Shown: positions 54,187 through 63,770 of the stretch, in pieces
How the letters are laid out: each line of letters begins with the position of its first letter
How positions within the stretch are numbered: position 1 is the stretch's first letter
Assembly: GCF_026020075.1 (NCBI RefSeq)
Contig: NZ_CP102772.1
Location: 3,872,501 to 3,936,500 of the forward strand
Origin: Bosea sp. NBC_00550
GTDB taxonomy: Bacteria > Pseudomonadota > Alphaproteobacteria > Rhizobiales > Beijerinckiaceae
DNA: 64,000 bases
Direction of reading: 5' to 3'
The notes under the pieces: model-generated
Told to the model about the DNA's origin: nothing
What the model saw: the letters and a program-made list of their open reading frames with translations, nothing else
Database searches by the model: none
Program-made: the position numbers and the translations under genes

Positions 54187-55053
54187 ATGTCCCAGATCAG
54201 CGCCTCCCTGACGGCGATTCTCGACCTCGAGCCGCTCGAGCGCAACCTGTTCCGCGGTCGCAGCCCGAAATCGACCTGGCCGCGCGTCTTCGGCGGGCAG
54301 GTGATCGCGCAATCGCTCTATGCCGCCTGCAAGACCGTCGAGGTCCGGCAGCCGCATTCGCTGCATGCCTATTTCCTGCTGCCGGGCGACCCGGAGATCC
54401 CGATCATCTACGAGGTCGATCGCCTGCGCGACGGCCGCTCCTTCACCACGCGGCGCGTGCTCGCCATCCAGAAGGGCGAGGCGATCTTCGCCATGTCCGC
54501 CTCCTTCCAGGTCGAGGAGCCCGGTTTGGAGCATCAGATGCCGATGCCGAAGGTCCCGATGCCCGAGGAGCTGCCGGATCGGGAGGAGATGGCGAAAAGC
54601 GTGCTGCCGCATATGCCGGATGCCGTTCAGGCTTATTACCAGCGCAAGCGGCCGATCGAAATCCGCCCCGTCGAGCTGGAGCGCTATCGCACCGGCGGCA
54701 AGATGGAGCCGAAGTTCAACGTCTGGATCCGGGCGATGGAGGCCCTGCCCGACGAGCCCGCTTTCCACCAGAGCGTGCTGGCCTACGCCTCCGATCTGAT
54801 GCTGCTCGATTCCAGCCTGATCGCACATGGAACCACGGTCTTCGATCAGAAGATTCAGGGCGCCAGCCTCGATCATGCGCTGTGGTTCCACCGGCCCTTT
54901 CGCGCCGATGACTGGCTGCTGTACTCGCAGGACAGCCCCTCGACCTCTGGCGCGCGCGGCTTCTCGCGCGGTCTCGTTTTCGATCGCCAGGGCCGGCTCG
55001 TCGCCTCCGTCGCCCAGGAAGGGCTCATCCGGCCGAGGCCCGATCTCGGCTGA
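54187..55053 (+). CDS. Acyl-CoA thioesterase II (TesB-type)
   Basis: This 288-residue double-hotdog thioesterase hydrolyses acyl-CoA. The TesB catalytic residues are recognisable: D203 (YASDLMLLD), T252 or S253 (SPSTSGARGF) and Q277 (SVAQEGLIR), with the FRGRSPKSTWPRVFGGQV N-terminal block. The ATG at 54187 gives the usual length; an in-frame start at 54040 would add Arg/Cys-rich non-homologous residues. Confidence 0.9.
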   Translation: MSQISASLTAILDLEPLERNLFRGRSPKSTWPRVFGGQVIAQSLYAACKTVEVRQPHSLHAYFLLPGDPEIPIIYEVDRLRDGRSFTTRRVLAIQKGEAIFAMSASFQVEEPGLEHQMPMPKVPMPEELPDREEMAKSVLPHMPDAVQAYYQRKRPIEIRPVELERYRTGGKMEPKFNVWIRAMEALPDEPAFHQSVLAYASDLMLLDSSLIAHGTTVFDQKIQGASLDHALWFHRPFRADDWLLYSQDSPSTSGARGFSRGLVFDRQGRLVASVAQEGLIRPRPDLG

Positions 55054-55089
55054 CGATATTTTGAGCGGCTGCTTCTCCGTTAATCTGAT

Positions 55090-55104
55090 GCCTATTTTAT
55101 AGGC
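55090..55104. promoter_or_regulatory. AT-rich palindrome upstream of glnK
   Basis: GCCTAT-TTT-ATAGGC is a perfect 6-bp inverted repeat, about 75 bp upstream of the sigma-54-like site. It does not match the NtrC consensus TGCAC-N7-GTGCA as I know it. It may be an operator or the end of the tesB transcript. Confidence 0.3.
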
Positions 55105-55178
55105 AATCCTTGCTTGCCTCACCTGTGATTCCCGCCCTCTGACCTCCGGATGCCCCCTTTCGGGCTCCCGGAGCGGGT

Positions 55179-55194
55179 TGGCACGCGCCTTGAA
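55179..55194 (+). promoter_or_regulatory. Sigma-54-type promoter candidate for glnK-amtB
   Basis: TGGCACG-CGCC-TTGAA matches the -24 box (TGGCAC) exactly. The -12 box is TTGA where TTGC is expected, with correct GG-N10-GN spacing. It lies 98 bp before the glnK start. Nitrogen-controlled sigma-54 promoters are usual for glnK-amtB in proteobacteria. Confidence 0.5.
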
Positions 55195-55258
55195 TTGAGC
55201 GCTCCGGTGCACTGCGGTCCGCAGGGCGCGCGAGCTTCAACGAGATCGCCGGGGCTGA

Positions 55259-55630
<372 letters not shown>

Positions 55631-55658
55631 GCCCCGACCCCTTCAGGAGTTTTAGACG

Positions 55659-57134
55659 ATGAATTTCAGGACTTCCTTGCGGGCCGGATTGGCCGGCCTC
55701 GCGCTGGTCGCGCTCTCGGCCGGCGCAGCGCTCGCCCAGGCCCCCGCGGCGCCGCCGGTTCCCAACAAGGGCGACGTCGCCTTCATGATGAGCTCGACGG
55801 TCCTCGTCCTGCTCATGACCGTTCCCGGCCTCGCGCTCTTCTATGGCGGTCTCGTCCGCTCCAAGAACATGCTCTCGGTGCTGACGCAGGTCTTCGCGAT
55901 CGTCAGCGTCGTCTGCATCCTCTGGGTCACCTATGGCTACTCGCTCGCCTTCACCAATGGCGGCGGCCTGAACGACTTCGTCGGCGGCTTCTCGAAGGCG
56001 TTCCTGAGGGGCGTCGACGCGACGACGGTCGCGGGCACCTTCTCGAACGGCGTCTACATCCCCGAATTCGTCTATATCTGCTTCCAGATGACCTTCGCCT
56101 GCATCACGCCGGCGCTCATCGTCGGCGCCTTCGCCGAGCGCATGAAGTTCTCGGCGCTGCTGCTGTTCAGCGTGCTCTGGGTCACCTTCATCTATTTCCC
56201 GATGGCCCACATGGTCTGGTACTGGGGCGGGCCTGACGCGGTCGGCAATGCCGCCAAGGCGCTCGCCGAAGCCGGCGCGGACGGCAAGACTGCCGCCCAG
56301 TCCGCGCTCGACGCGGTCAATGCCGATGCCGGCATGCTCTTCAAATGGGGCGCGCTCGACTTCGCCGGCGGCACGGTCGTCCACATCAACGCGGGCATCG
56401 CCGGCCTCGTCGGCTGCGTGCTGATCGGCAAGCGCATCGGCTACGGCAAGGAGCTGATGGCTCCGCACTCCCTGACCATGACGCTGATCGGCGCCTCGCT
56501 GCTGTGGGTCGGCTGGTTCGGCTTCAACGCCGGCTCCAACCTCGAAGCGAACGGCACTGCCGCGCTGGCGATGATCAACACCTTCGTCGCGACCGCTGGC
56601 GCCGCCGTCGGCTGGCTGTTCATCGAATGGGCGGTCAAGGGCAAGCCCTCGATGCTCGGCATGGTCTCGGGCGCCGTCGCCGGCCTCGTCGCCGTCACCC
56701 CGGCTGCCGGCTTCGCCGGGCCGATGGGCTCGATCCTCCTCGGCATCGTCGCGGGCGTCGTCTGCTTCGTCTTCTGCTCGACGGTGAAGAACGCGCTCGG
56801 CTACGACGACTCGCTCGATGTCTTCGGCATCCACTGCGTCGGCGGCATCATCGGCGCGATCGCGACCGGCATCCTGGTCAACACCACGCTCGGCGGCGCC
56901 GGCATCCCGGACTACTCGACCAAGCCCGGCGAGCTCGTCGTCGGAGCCTATGAGTTCGGGCCGGCGGTGATGGCGCAGGTCAAGGCCGTGCTGTTCACGC
57001 TGGTGTTCAGCGGCGTTGGCTCGGCGATCCTCTACAAGATCGTCGATGTCGTCGTCGGCCTGCGCGTCACCTCCGATCAGGAGCGCGAAGGTCTCGACAT
57101 CGCCGAGCATGGCGAGCGCGCCTATCACGACTGA
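55659..57134 (+). CDS. amtB: Ammonium transporter AmtB
   Basis: The 491-residue channel has a cleavable signal peptide (near ALAQAPA) and eleven expected membrane helices. The twin-His pore is seen in GGTVVHINAGIAG and VFGIHCVGGIIGAIATG, and the phenylalanine/Trp recruitment region in FAERMKFSALLLF and YWGGPDAVGN. It admits ammonium and is gated by GlnK. A terminator with a T-tract follows at 57163-57193. Confidence 0.94.
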   Translation: MNFRTSLRAGLAGLALVALSAGAALAQAPAAPPVPNKGDVAFMMSSTVLVLLMTVPGLALFYGGLVRSKNMLSVLTQVFAIVSVVCILWVTYGYSLAFTNGGGLNDFVGGFSKAFLRGVDATTVAGTFSNGVYIPEFVYICFQMTFACITPALIVGAFAERMKFSALLLFSVLWVTFIYFPMAHMVWYWGGPDAVGNAAKALAEAGADGKTAAQSALDAVNADAGMLFKWGALDFAGGTVVHINAGIAGLVGCVLIGKRIGYGKELMAPHSLTMTLIGASLLWVGWFGFNAGSNLEANGTAALAMINTFVATAGAAVGWLFIEWAVKGKPSMLGMVSGAVAGLVAVTPAAGFAGPMGSILLGIVAGVVCFVFCSTVKNALGYDDSLDVFGIHCVGGIIGAIATGILVNTTLGGAGIPDYSTKPGELVVGAYEFGPAVMAQVKAVLFTLVFSGVGSAILYKIVDVVVGLRVTSDQEREGLDIAEHGERAYHD

Positions 57135-57162
57135 TCGCCGCGCGATTCACGTGAAATCATCA

Positions 57163-57193
57163 CCCCGGCGGGCGACCGCCGAGGTTTTCTTTT
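57163..57193 (+). terminator. Intrinsic terminator after amtB
   Basis: CCCCGGCGG at 57163-57171 pairs with CCGCCGAGG at 57176-57184, with one mismatch, around GCGA, then TTTTCTTTT. It is about 30 bp after the amtB stop and lies before the end of the convergent ABM gene. Confidence 0.85.
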
Positions 57194-57209
57194 GCGCCGG
57201 GGACGGCTT

Positions 57210-57545
57210 TCAGCCCGGCTCGTTCAGCACGATCTCCAGCACCTGCACGCCTTCGGGCAGCTCGATCAGGAATTCGGCATCGCGCGGCAGGTGGTGGATC
57301 CGGCGCGGATCGGGCCCGGCAAAGCGCGACATCGCCTCGACGCTCTCCCAATAGGAGATCGTGACGAACTCGCTCTCGGTCTCCCGGTCTTCCCGAAACA
57401 TCTGCGCGCCCAGCGCCTTCTCCTGCAAAGGCGTCACGCCTTCCTTGCGGAGATAGGCCACATAATCCTCCGCCTTTTCGCGCGTCGTGCGCCCTCGCCA
57501 GATTCGGGCGGTGCGGGCCTGCTTTGTCCTGCTCTCGTCGGACAT
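57210..57545 (-). CDS. ABM-domain (antibiotic biosynthesis monooxygenase-type) protein
   Basis: The 111-residue protein resembles the dimeric alpha-beta barrel ABM family: KAEDYVAYLRKEGVTPLQE, ETESEFVTISYWESVEAMSRFAG, then LPRDAEFLIELPEGVQV. Such proteins range from quinone-forming monooxygenases to haem degraders; I see no residue that decides here. It is divergent from ftsK, with the CtrA-type site between them. Confidence 0.75.
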   Translation of the reverse strand: MSDESRTKQARTARIWRGRTTREKAEDYVAYLRKEGVTPLQEKALGAQMFREDRETESEFVTISYWESVEAMSRFAGPDPRRIHHLPRDAEFLIELPEGVQVLEIVLNEPG

Positions 57546-57652
57546 CGGTCGTTCCTCACGGTTTCCGCCATCCCCGGAGCAAGCGCGGGGCGCCGTCCGG
57601 GGTTCCCAGGCTCCCGACAAGACGCGTCAGCAATCCGCGATACGTCTCAAGG

Positions 57653-57667
57653 TTAAGCGGGTCTTAA
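57653..57667. promoter_or_regulatory. CtrA binding site upstream of ftsK
   Basis: TTAA at 57653-57656 and TTAA at 57664-57667 are spaced by exactly seven bases, the full CtrA consensus TTAA-N7-TTAA. They sit within the 8-bp inverted repeat AGGTTAAG-N5-CTTAACCT (57650-57670). The site is 71 bp upstream of the ftsK start in the divergent region. Confidence 0.65.
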
Positions 57668-57737
57668 CCTCGCCTTCCTAACCTCTCGCTGATGGCCGGA
57701 TGATGCGGCCCCGACAGTCCGGATAACCCGAAGCCGC

Positions 57738-60308
57738 ATGCGCACCATCCGCCGCTCCCAATCGCTCATGGACCGCCTGCCCGATCCGGTGCGGGAGTTC
57801 CTGTCGCGCCGCGCCTCGGAAATGACCGGGCTCGGCGTGTTGGCCTTCATGGTCGCGATCGCCGTCGCACTGGCGAGCTGGTCGGTCGACGATCCCAGCC
57901 TCAACAACGCCACCAGCGGCGCGGTCCGCAACTGGCTCGGGCGCCCCGGCGCCATGGTCGCCGACCTGCTGATGCAGCTCATCGGCCTCGGCGTCATCGC
58001 CCTGCTGTTCCCGCCGATGATCTGGGCGCTCAGGCTCATGCGCTTCCATCTCTTCGATCGTGGCGCGCTCAAGCTCGGCCTCTGGGTCGTCGGCGTCGCC
58101 GCGACCGCCGCCGTCGCCAGCGCTCTCCCGGCAACGCCGCGCTGGCCGCTGCCGACCGGCATGGGCGGCGTCATCGGCGACGGCCTGCTCTTCGGCACGC
58201 GCAACATCGCGGGCATCGCCGGCAGCGCCGTCGGCAGCCTCGTCGGCTTCCTCTATGCCGGCATCGCCATCCTGGCCGTCACGGCCGCTGCCGGCTTCGG
58301 CTTTGTCACCGACGAGGATCCGGCGCTCGACAGCGACGAGGCGGAGGACAGCTGGTCGGACGGCGAGGAGCGCCGCGACGACGAGCCCGGCATCACCGTC
58401 ATCCTGATCGGCTGGCTCGCCCATGGCGCCATGGCCATGCGCGCGGCGATCCTGCGCCGTCTGCCGCAGCCGCCCGAGCCGGTGGTCGACACGGGCGTCG
58501 CCCCGCGTGATGAAAATGGCCGCGTGCGCCGCGAGCCGCAGTTCGGCGAGGCTCCCGCGGCCCGCCGCACCAGTCCCGCTTTCGATCCCGAGCCGCTTCC
58601 GGGCGCCCGCCCCGCCGTCGCCAGCCGCCCGGCCGATGATTTCGATGCGCCCTTCGATCTCGATGACGAGCCGCAGGACCTGCGCGATCTCAACGCCCCG
58701 CGCGTGGCCATGCCGCGCGGCGCGCCGAAGCCCGGCAAGCGCATCCAGCGCGAGGCCCAGCCCTCCCTGCTCGACCGCGAGAGCTTCGAACTGCCGCCGC
58801 TGACCTATCTGGCCGAGCCGAAGAAGGTCGCGGCCAATGCGGTCTCGACCGATGCGCTGGAGCAGAATGCGACGCTGCTCGAAGGCGTGCTCGAGGATTT
58901 CGGCGTGCGCGGCGAGATCACTCAGGTCCGACCTGGCCCGGTCGTCACCCTCTATGAGCTTGAGCCAGCCCCGGGCACGAAGTCGTCCCGCGTGATTTCG
59001 CTAGCCGACGACATCGCGCGTTCGATGAGCGCGGTGTCGGCGCGTGTCGCGGTGGTGCAGGGCAAGAACGCCATCGGCATCGAGCTGCCCAATGCCAGGC
59101 GCGAGACGGTGTTCCTGCGCGAGCTGCTCGCCAGCCAGGATTTCGAGGCGACCAAGCACAAGCTCGCGCTCTGCCTCGGCAAGACCATCGGCGGCGAGCC
59201 GGTGATCGCGGATCTGGCGCGCATGCCGCACCTGCTCGTCGCCGGCACCACCGGCTCGGGCAAGTCGGTCGCGATCAACACCATGATCCTGTCGATCCTC
59301 TACCGGCTGAAACCGGAGGAGTGCCGCCTGATCATGGTCGATCCCAAGATGCTCGAGCTCTCCGTTTATGACGGCATCCCGCATCTGCTCACTCCCGTCG
59401 TCACCGACCCGAAGAAGGCGGTCGTGGCGCTGAAATGGGCGGTGCGCGAGATGGAGGAGCGCTACAAGAAGATGTCGAAGCTCGCGGTGCGCAACATCGA
59501 CGGCTTCAACGCCCGCGTCGGCGAGGCCAAGGCCGCCGGCGAGGTCATCACCCGCACGGTCCAGACCGGCTTCGACAAGCATTCGGGCGAGGCGATCTAC
59601 GAGGAGGAGGTCATGGACCTCGAGCCTCTGCCCTATATCGTCGTCATCGTCGACGAGATGGCCGACCTGATGATGGTCGCCGGCAAGGAGATCGAGGGCA
59701 CGATCCAGCGCCTCGCCCAGATGGCGCGCGCCGCCGGCATCCATGTCGTGCTGGCGACGCAGCGGCCCTCGGTCGACGTCATCACCGGCACGATCAAGGC
59801 GAACTTCCCGACCCGGATCTCCTTCCAGGTCACCAGCAAGATCGACTCGCGTACGATCCTGGGCGAGATGGGCGCCGAGCAGTTGCTCGGCCAGGGCGAC
59901 ATGCTCTACATGGCCGGCGGCGGCCGCATCACCCGCGTGCACGGCCCCTTCGTCTCGGACAACGAGGTCGAGAAGGTCGTCGCCCATCTCAAGACGCAAG
60001 GCCGGCCGCAATATCTCGACGCCGTCACCTCCGAGGAGGAGGAAGCGGGCGAGGACGAGGACGGCGCCGTCTTCGACAAGACCGGCATGGGTTCGGTCGA
60101 GAGCGACGACCCCTACGAGCAGGCGGTTGCGGTCGTTCTGCGCGACAAGAAGGCCTCGACCTCCTACATCCAGCGCCGCCTCCAGATCGGCTACAATCGC
60201 GCCGCCTCCATCATGGAGCGCATGGAGAACGAGGGCATCGTCGGACCCGCCAACCACGCAGGGAAACGCGAGATCCTGGTCGAGACCCAGAACCAGCATG
60301 ACGAATGA
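57738..60308 (+). CDS. ftsK: DNA translocase FtsK
   Basis: The 856-residue protein has an N-terminal membrane domain with about four helices (about 28-205), a Pro/Arg/Asp-rich linker (about 205-340), and the motor domain (about 350-760) with Walker A GTTGSGKS at 503-510 and Walker [15 protein letters not shown]. The gamma domain at the end ([28 protein letters not shown]) recognises KOPS. FtsK clears chromosome ends through the septum and activates XerCD recombination. A CtrA-type box lies upstream. Confidence 0.94.
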   Translation: MRTIRRSQSLMDRLPDPVREFLSRRASEMTGLGVLAFMVAIAVALASWSVDDPSLNNATSGAVRNWLGRPGAMVADLLMQLIGLGVIALLFPPMIWALRLMRFHLFDRGALKLGLWVVGVAATAAVASALPATPRWPLPTGMGGVIGDGLLFGTRNIAGIAGSAVGSLVGFLYAGIAILAVTAAAGFGFVTDEDPALDSDEAEDSWSDGEERRDDEPGITVILIGWLAHGAMAMRAAILRRLPQPPEPVVDTGVAPRDENGRVRREPQFGEAPAARRTSPAFDPEPLPGARPAVASRPADDFDAPFDLDDEPQDLRDLNAPRVAMPRGAPKPGKRIQREAQPSLLDRESFELPPLTYLAEPKKVAANAVSTDALEQNATLLEGVLEDFGVRGEITQVRPGPVVTLYELEPAPGTKSSRVISLADDIARSMSAVSARVAVVQGKNAIGIELPNARRETVFLRELLASQDFEATKHKLALCLGKTIGGEPVIADLARMPHLLVAGTTGSGKSVAINTMILSILYRLKPEECRLIMVDPKMLELSVYDGIPHLLTPVVTDPKKAVVALKWAVREMEERYKKMSKLAVRNIDGFNARVGEAKAAGEVITRTVQTGFDKHSGEAIYEEEVMDLEPLPYIVVIVDEMADLMMVAGKEIEGTIQRLAQMARAAGIHVVLATQRPSVDVITGTIKANFPTRISFQVTSKIDSRTILGEMGAEQLLGQGDMLYMAGGGRITRVHGPFVSDNEVEKVVAHLKTQGRPQYLDAVTSEEEEAGEDEDGAVFDKTGMGSVESDDPYEQAVAVVLRDKKASTSYIQRRLQIGYNRAASIMERMENEGIVGPANHAGKREILVETQNQHDE

Positions 60309-60496
60309 GGCGGGCGAAGCGAGGCAAGCTCTTGCAGCCGCCGAGGCCAGTCCTCAAATTGCCATGACGATGCTGCAACCTCGGCAGCTGACCACGCGTT
60401 GAACCTTCGGCAGGCCGGCATCCGTCGATCCTCTCGCCGTAACGCGTTTGCAAGCTGCGGCATGGGGATGGCCGGGGCACAGGGAGTGGAGCAGCC

Positions 60497-61348
60497 TTGC
60501 TCGATAGATTGACCCCGGCGGTCCGGACTGCGTTTCTGGCGACGACGGTTTTCGGTTGCGCGATCGCAGCCGCTCCGTTGGCTGCCCAGCCCCTCCAGCT
60601 TCTGCCGCCCAAGCCGGTCGCAGCCAAGCCCGCTGCCCCGCGCCTCGTCCTGCCGCCGCCACGCCCTGCCAATCTCGGAGTGCCGCGAACCGCCGCCGCG
60701 GATGCACCCGCCGTGCAGCCCGCCTCGTCCAGCGCAGCCGCATCCACGGCAGCATCGGCGCCGGAGTCGGCACAGCCTGCGGCTACCCCCGCAAAAGCCA
60801 AGGGCACGGCGCCTGCGACCCAGGAAGAGGCGATCGAGCGGCTCAACACCTATCTCAACAGCTTCGCCACGCTGCAGGGCAATTTCATCCAGTTCGCCGC
60901 CAATGGCCGGCGTCTCGAAGGGCGCATCTACATCCAGCGCCCCGGCAAGATGCGCTTCGAATACGAACCGCCCACGACCACCGAGGTCATCTCCGACGGC
61001 ACCTCGGTCGCCGTCCGCGACAAGCGCCTGGCGACGCAGGACATCTACTCGATCGGCCAGACGCCGCTGAAATTCCTGGTGCGCGAGCGCATGGACCTCG
61101 CCCGCGAGGGCACGCTGAAGGGCGCGAGCATCGACGGCGACATCCTGTCGGTCAGGCTGGAGGACCGTTCGACGCTCGGCGGCACCTCGAAGATCACGCT
61201 GAAATTCGATCTCGTCGCCAACGAGCTCCGGCAATGGATCGTCATCGATCCACAGGGCTACGAGACCTCGGTCTCGCTCTACAATCTCGACACCCGCCGC
61301 CGGCCCGATCCGAAGAATTTCGTGATCGACTACCAGCGCACGCTCTGA
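60497..61348 (+). CDS. LolA-like outer-membrane lipoprotein carrier protein
   Basis: The 283-residue protein has a signal peptide (near AAPLAAQP), a long Pro/Ala-rich linker (about 30-112) unusual for LolA, and then the LolA-type domain (AIERLNTYLNSFATLQGNFIQ, RPGKMRFEYEPPTTTEVISDG, WIVIDPQGYETSVSLYN). LolA carries lipoproteins across the periplasm. No ATG is available; TTG at 60497 after AGGGAGTGGAG is used. A strong terminator follows. Confidence 0.85.
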   Translation: MLDRLTPAVRTAFLATTVFGCAIAAAPLAAQPLQLLPPKPVAAKPAAPRLVLPPPRPANLGVPRTAAADAPAVQPASSSAAASTAASAPESAQPAATPAKAKGTAPATQEEAIERLNTYLNSFATLQGNFIQFAANGRRLEGRIYIQRPGKMRFEYEPPTTTEVISDGTSVAVRDKRLATQDIYSIGQTPLKFLVRERMDLAREGTLKGASIDGDILSVRLEDRSTLGGTSKITLKFDLVANELRQWIVIDPQGYETSVSLYNLDTRRRPDPKNFVIDYQRTL

Positions 61349-61356
61349 CGCGGATC

Positions 61357-61385
61357 GGCAAGCCGAAAACGGCTTGCCTTTTTTT
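61357..61385 (+). terminator. Intrinsic terminator after the LolA-like gene
   Basis: GGCAAGCCG at 61357-61365 pairs perfectly with CGGCTTGCC at 61370-61378 around AAAA, then seven T. It begins 9 bp after the stop codon. Confidence 0.93.
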
Positions 61386-61430
61386 GCTTGCCGAACGAGT
61401 TTCCGCCCTCCTCTCGGCCGGAATCCTCGC

Positions 61431-62246
61431 GTGCAACTCACCGTCACCAGCTGGAACATCAACTCGGTCCGCCTGCGCATCGGCATGGTCGGCGAGTTCC
61501 TCGCTCGCTACGCCCCCGACGTCCTCTGCCTGCAGGAGACCAAGACGCCGGACGAGCAGTTCCCGGCCAAGGCCTTCCACCAGTTCGGCTACGTCCACCA
61601 GGCCTTCATCGGCCAGAAGGGCTATAACGGTGTCGCCATCGTCTCGAAGCTGCCCTTCAGCGAGAAGGACGCGATGTCCATGTGCGGCCGCAACGATGCC
61701 CGGCACATGACGGTGACGCTCGACACCGCGGCCGGGCCCGCTGCCGGCATCGCCATCCATAACTTCTACATCCCGGCCGGCGGCGACATCCCCGACCCCG
61801 CGAAGAACGACAAGTTCGCGCACAAGCTCGCCTTCCTCGACGAAATCGGCGCCTGGGGCGTGACGAAGAAGCCGACCGACCGACCCGCGATCCTGCTTGG
61901 CGACCTCAACATCGCCCCCTATGAACATGACGTCTGGAGCCACAAGCAGCTGCTCGACGTCGTCAGCCATACGCCGATCGAGACGACGACGCTGGAGCGG
62001 CTGCGCAGCGAGCTCGGCTGGACCGACGCGGCCCGCGCTTTGCGCCCCGAGCCGGAGAAGCTCTATTCCTGGTGGAGCTACCGTGCGCAGGACTGGGAAG
62101 CATCGAACAGGGGCCGCAGGCTCGACCATATCTGGCTGTCCGATGCGCTGAAGCCGACGCTGCGCGACCTCACCTTCCTGCGCGAGGCCCGGGGTTGGGA
62201 GCGTCCGTCCGACCATGTTCCGGTCACGGTGACGCTGAACCTCTGA
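61431..62246 (+). CDS. xth: Exodeoxyribonuclease III (AP endonuclease)
   Basis: This 271-residue enzyme of the EEP family cuts at abasic sites in base-excision repair. Catalytic residues are recognisable: N9 (SWNINSVR), E36 (CLQETK), Y113, D158 and N160 (LGDLNIAP), and D261-H262 (SDHVPV). The start is GTG at 61431, reading MQLTVTSWNIN, the normal N-terminus; upstream in-frame codons run into the terminator. Confidence 0.92.
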   Translation: MQLTVTSWNINSVRLRIGMVGEFLARYAPDVLCLQETKTPDEQFPAKAFHQFGYVHQAFIGQKGYNGVAIVSKLPFSEKDAMSMCGRNDARHMTVTLDTAAGPAAGIAIHNFYIPAGGDIPDPAKNDKFAHKLAFLDEIGAWGVTKKPTDRPAILLGDLNIAPYEHDVWSHKQLLDVVSHTPIETTTLERLRSELGWTDAARALRPEPEKLYSWWSYRAQDWEASNRGRRLDHIWLSDALKPTLRDLTFLREARGWERPSDHVPVTVTLNL

Positions 62247-62364
62247 AGAGGCCCATGCGGCCGACCCATGTGCCGGAGGCGCCACGGACATGCCGCGCCG
62301 GGTCATCCTGCCCCGGATTTCCATGATATAGCCGCGGCACGTTTTCTTGCCGCGACCAGAGCCA

Positions 62365-63282
62365 GTGCAGCCCGCACCCTCCACATCGCTATCCCTGCGC
62401 GACGCGCTTCTCACCCTCGCGGTGATGGTGGTCTGGGGCACCAACTTCGTCGTCATCCATGTCGGCGTGGAGCATTTTCCACCGTTGCTCTTCGCCTGCC
62501 TGCGCTTCGTGTTCGCGCTTCTGCCGGCGGTCTTCTTCCTGAAGCGGCCGGCCGTGCCCTGGAGCAAGCTCGCGGCCTACGGCATCCTGATCGGCGCCGG
62601 CCAGTTCGGACTGCTGTTCATCGCCATCAAGGGTTTCATCGCGCCGGGCCTCGCCTCGCTGGTGGTGCAGGCCCAGTCCTTCTTCACGATCCTGCTCGCC
62701 GCGGCGATCACACGCGAGCGCGTCCAGCCCTTCCAGATCGTCGGTCTGCTCCTCGCGGCCAGCGGCATTGCCGTGATCCTCTGGCACGCCGACGGCACGA
62801 CCACGCCGCTCGGGGTCATCCTCGTGCTCGGCGCCGCGCTCTGCTGGGCGTCCGGCAACACCGTGGCGCGCAGCACCCCGCAGGTCGACATGCTCGCCTA
62901 TGTCGTCTGGACCAGCCTGTTCGCCGTGCCGCCCCTGTTCGCGCTGTCATGGCTTTTCGAGGGTTGGCCTGCGATCCGCGACGGATTGACCGGCGCGCCT
63001 CTCGCCGCCTGGGCGGCCGCGATCTGGCAGGCTGTCGGCAACGTCATGTTCGGCTATGCCGTCTGGGGCTGGCTGCTGTCGCGCTACGCCGCCGCCACCG
63101 TCGCGCCGACATCCCTGCTGGTTCCCGTCTTCGGCATGGGCGCCGCCGCGCTCTGGCTCGGCGAACCCCTGCCGGGCTGGAAATTCCTGGCGGCCGGCCT
63201 CGTGCTGTCCGGCCTGTGCATCAATATCCTCTGGCCGCGATTCGCGGCGATCCGCGCCGCCAGGCACCCGCCATCGTCGTGA
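62365..63282 (+). CDS. EamA/DMT-family exporter
   Basis: This 305-residue membrane protein has ten predicted helices in two EamA repeats (LTLAVMVVWGTNFVVIHVG at the start of the first, WQAVGNVMFGYAVWGWLLS in the second). The family exports amino acids or other metabolites; the cargo is not evident, though the WGTNFVVI type resembles O-acetylserine/cysteine exporters. GTG at 62365 is used; a TTG at 62347 would add six residues. Confidence 0.85.
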   Translation: MQPAPSTSLSLRDALLTLAVMVVWGTNFVVIHVGVEHFPPLLFACLRFVFALLPAVFFLKRPAVPWSKLAAYGILIGAGQFGLLFIAIKGFIAPGLASLVVQAQSFFTILLAAAITRERVQPFQIVGLLLAASGIAVILWHADGTTTPLGVILVLGAALCWASGNTVARSTPQVDMLAYVVWTSLFAVPPLFALSWLFEGWPAIRDGLTGAPLAAWAAAIWQAVGNVMFGYAVWGWLLSRYAAATVAPTSLLVPVFGMGAAALWLGEPLPGWKFLAAGLVLSGLCINILWPRFAAIRAARHPPSS

Positions 63283-63302
63283 GGGGCCGCGCCTCCCGGC
63301 GC

Positions 63303-63767
63303 TTACTTGCGGTCGATGGCGCCGAGCGCCCTCTGCACGGCCGACAGCTCGCCCACGAAGCCGCGCAGCCTGTCGCCGATCGCGGCCATGATCGCCTCGG
63401 CCGAATCGGGCGATTCGCCGAGCACGCGCCGCATCACGCTGCGCGGCAGCCGCATGACCTGCGACGGCTCGCGCGCGATGGCCGTGACCTGGCGGGGCAC
63501 CGAGGTGAAGAGCGCGAGCTCGCCGATCATGGCACCGGGTCCGATGATCTCGCTCGCCGGCTGGCCATCATCCTGGGCCGTCAGCGCGATGGCGCCGGAC
63601 ACGACCAGAACCGCGCCGTCCGAAGGTTCGCCAGCACGGAACAGCACGTCGCCGGCGCGCAGGATGCGGCTTTCCGCCGCGAAGGCGAGCAACCGCAGCG
63701 CGTCGCGTTCCATCAGGCTCAGCAGCGGCTGCCGGGCCAGCAGTGCCATGTCGTCGTCGAGGGCCAT
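63303..63767 (-). CDS. Cyclic-nucleotide-binding domain protein without a DNA-binding domain
   Basis: The 154-residue protein is essentially one cNMP-binding domain: LRAGDVLFRAGEPSDGAVLVVSGAI, then GPGAMIGELALFTSVPRQVTAIA with the phosphate-binding cassette. There is no C-terminal helix-turn-helix, so it is not a CRP-type regulator on its own. It follows the response-regulator gene by 3 bp on the same strand, which suggests a shared signalling unit. Confidence 0.84.
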   Translation of the reverse strand: MALDDDMALLARQPLLSLMERDALRLLAFAAESRILRAGDVLFRAGEPSDGAVLVVSGAIALTAQDDGQPASEIIGPGAMIGELALFTSVPRQVTAIAREPSQVMRLPRSVMRRVLGESPDSAEAIMAAIGDRLRGFVGELSAVQRALGAIDRK

Positions 63768-63770
63768 CCG

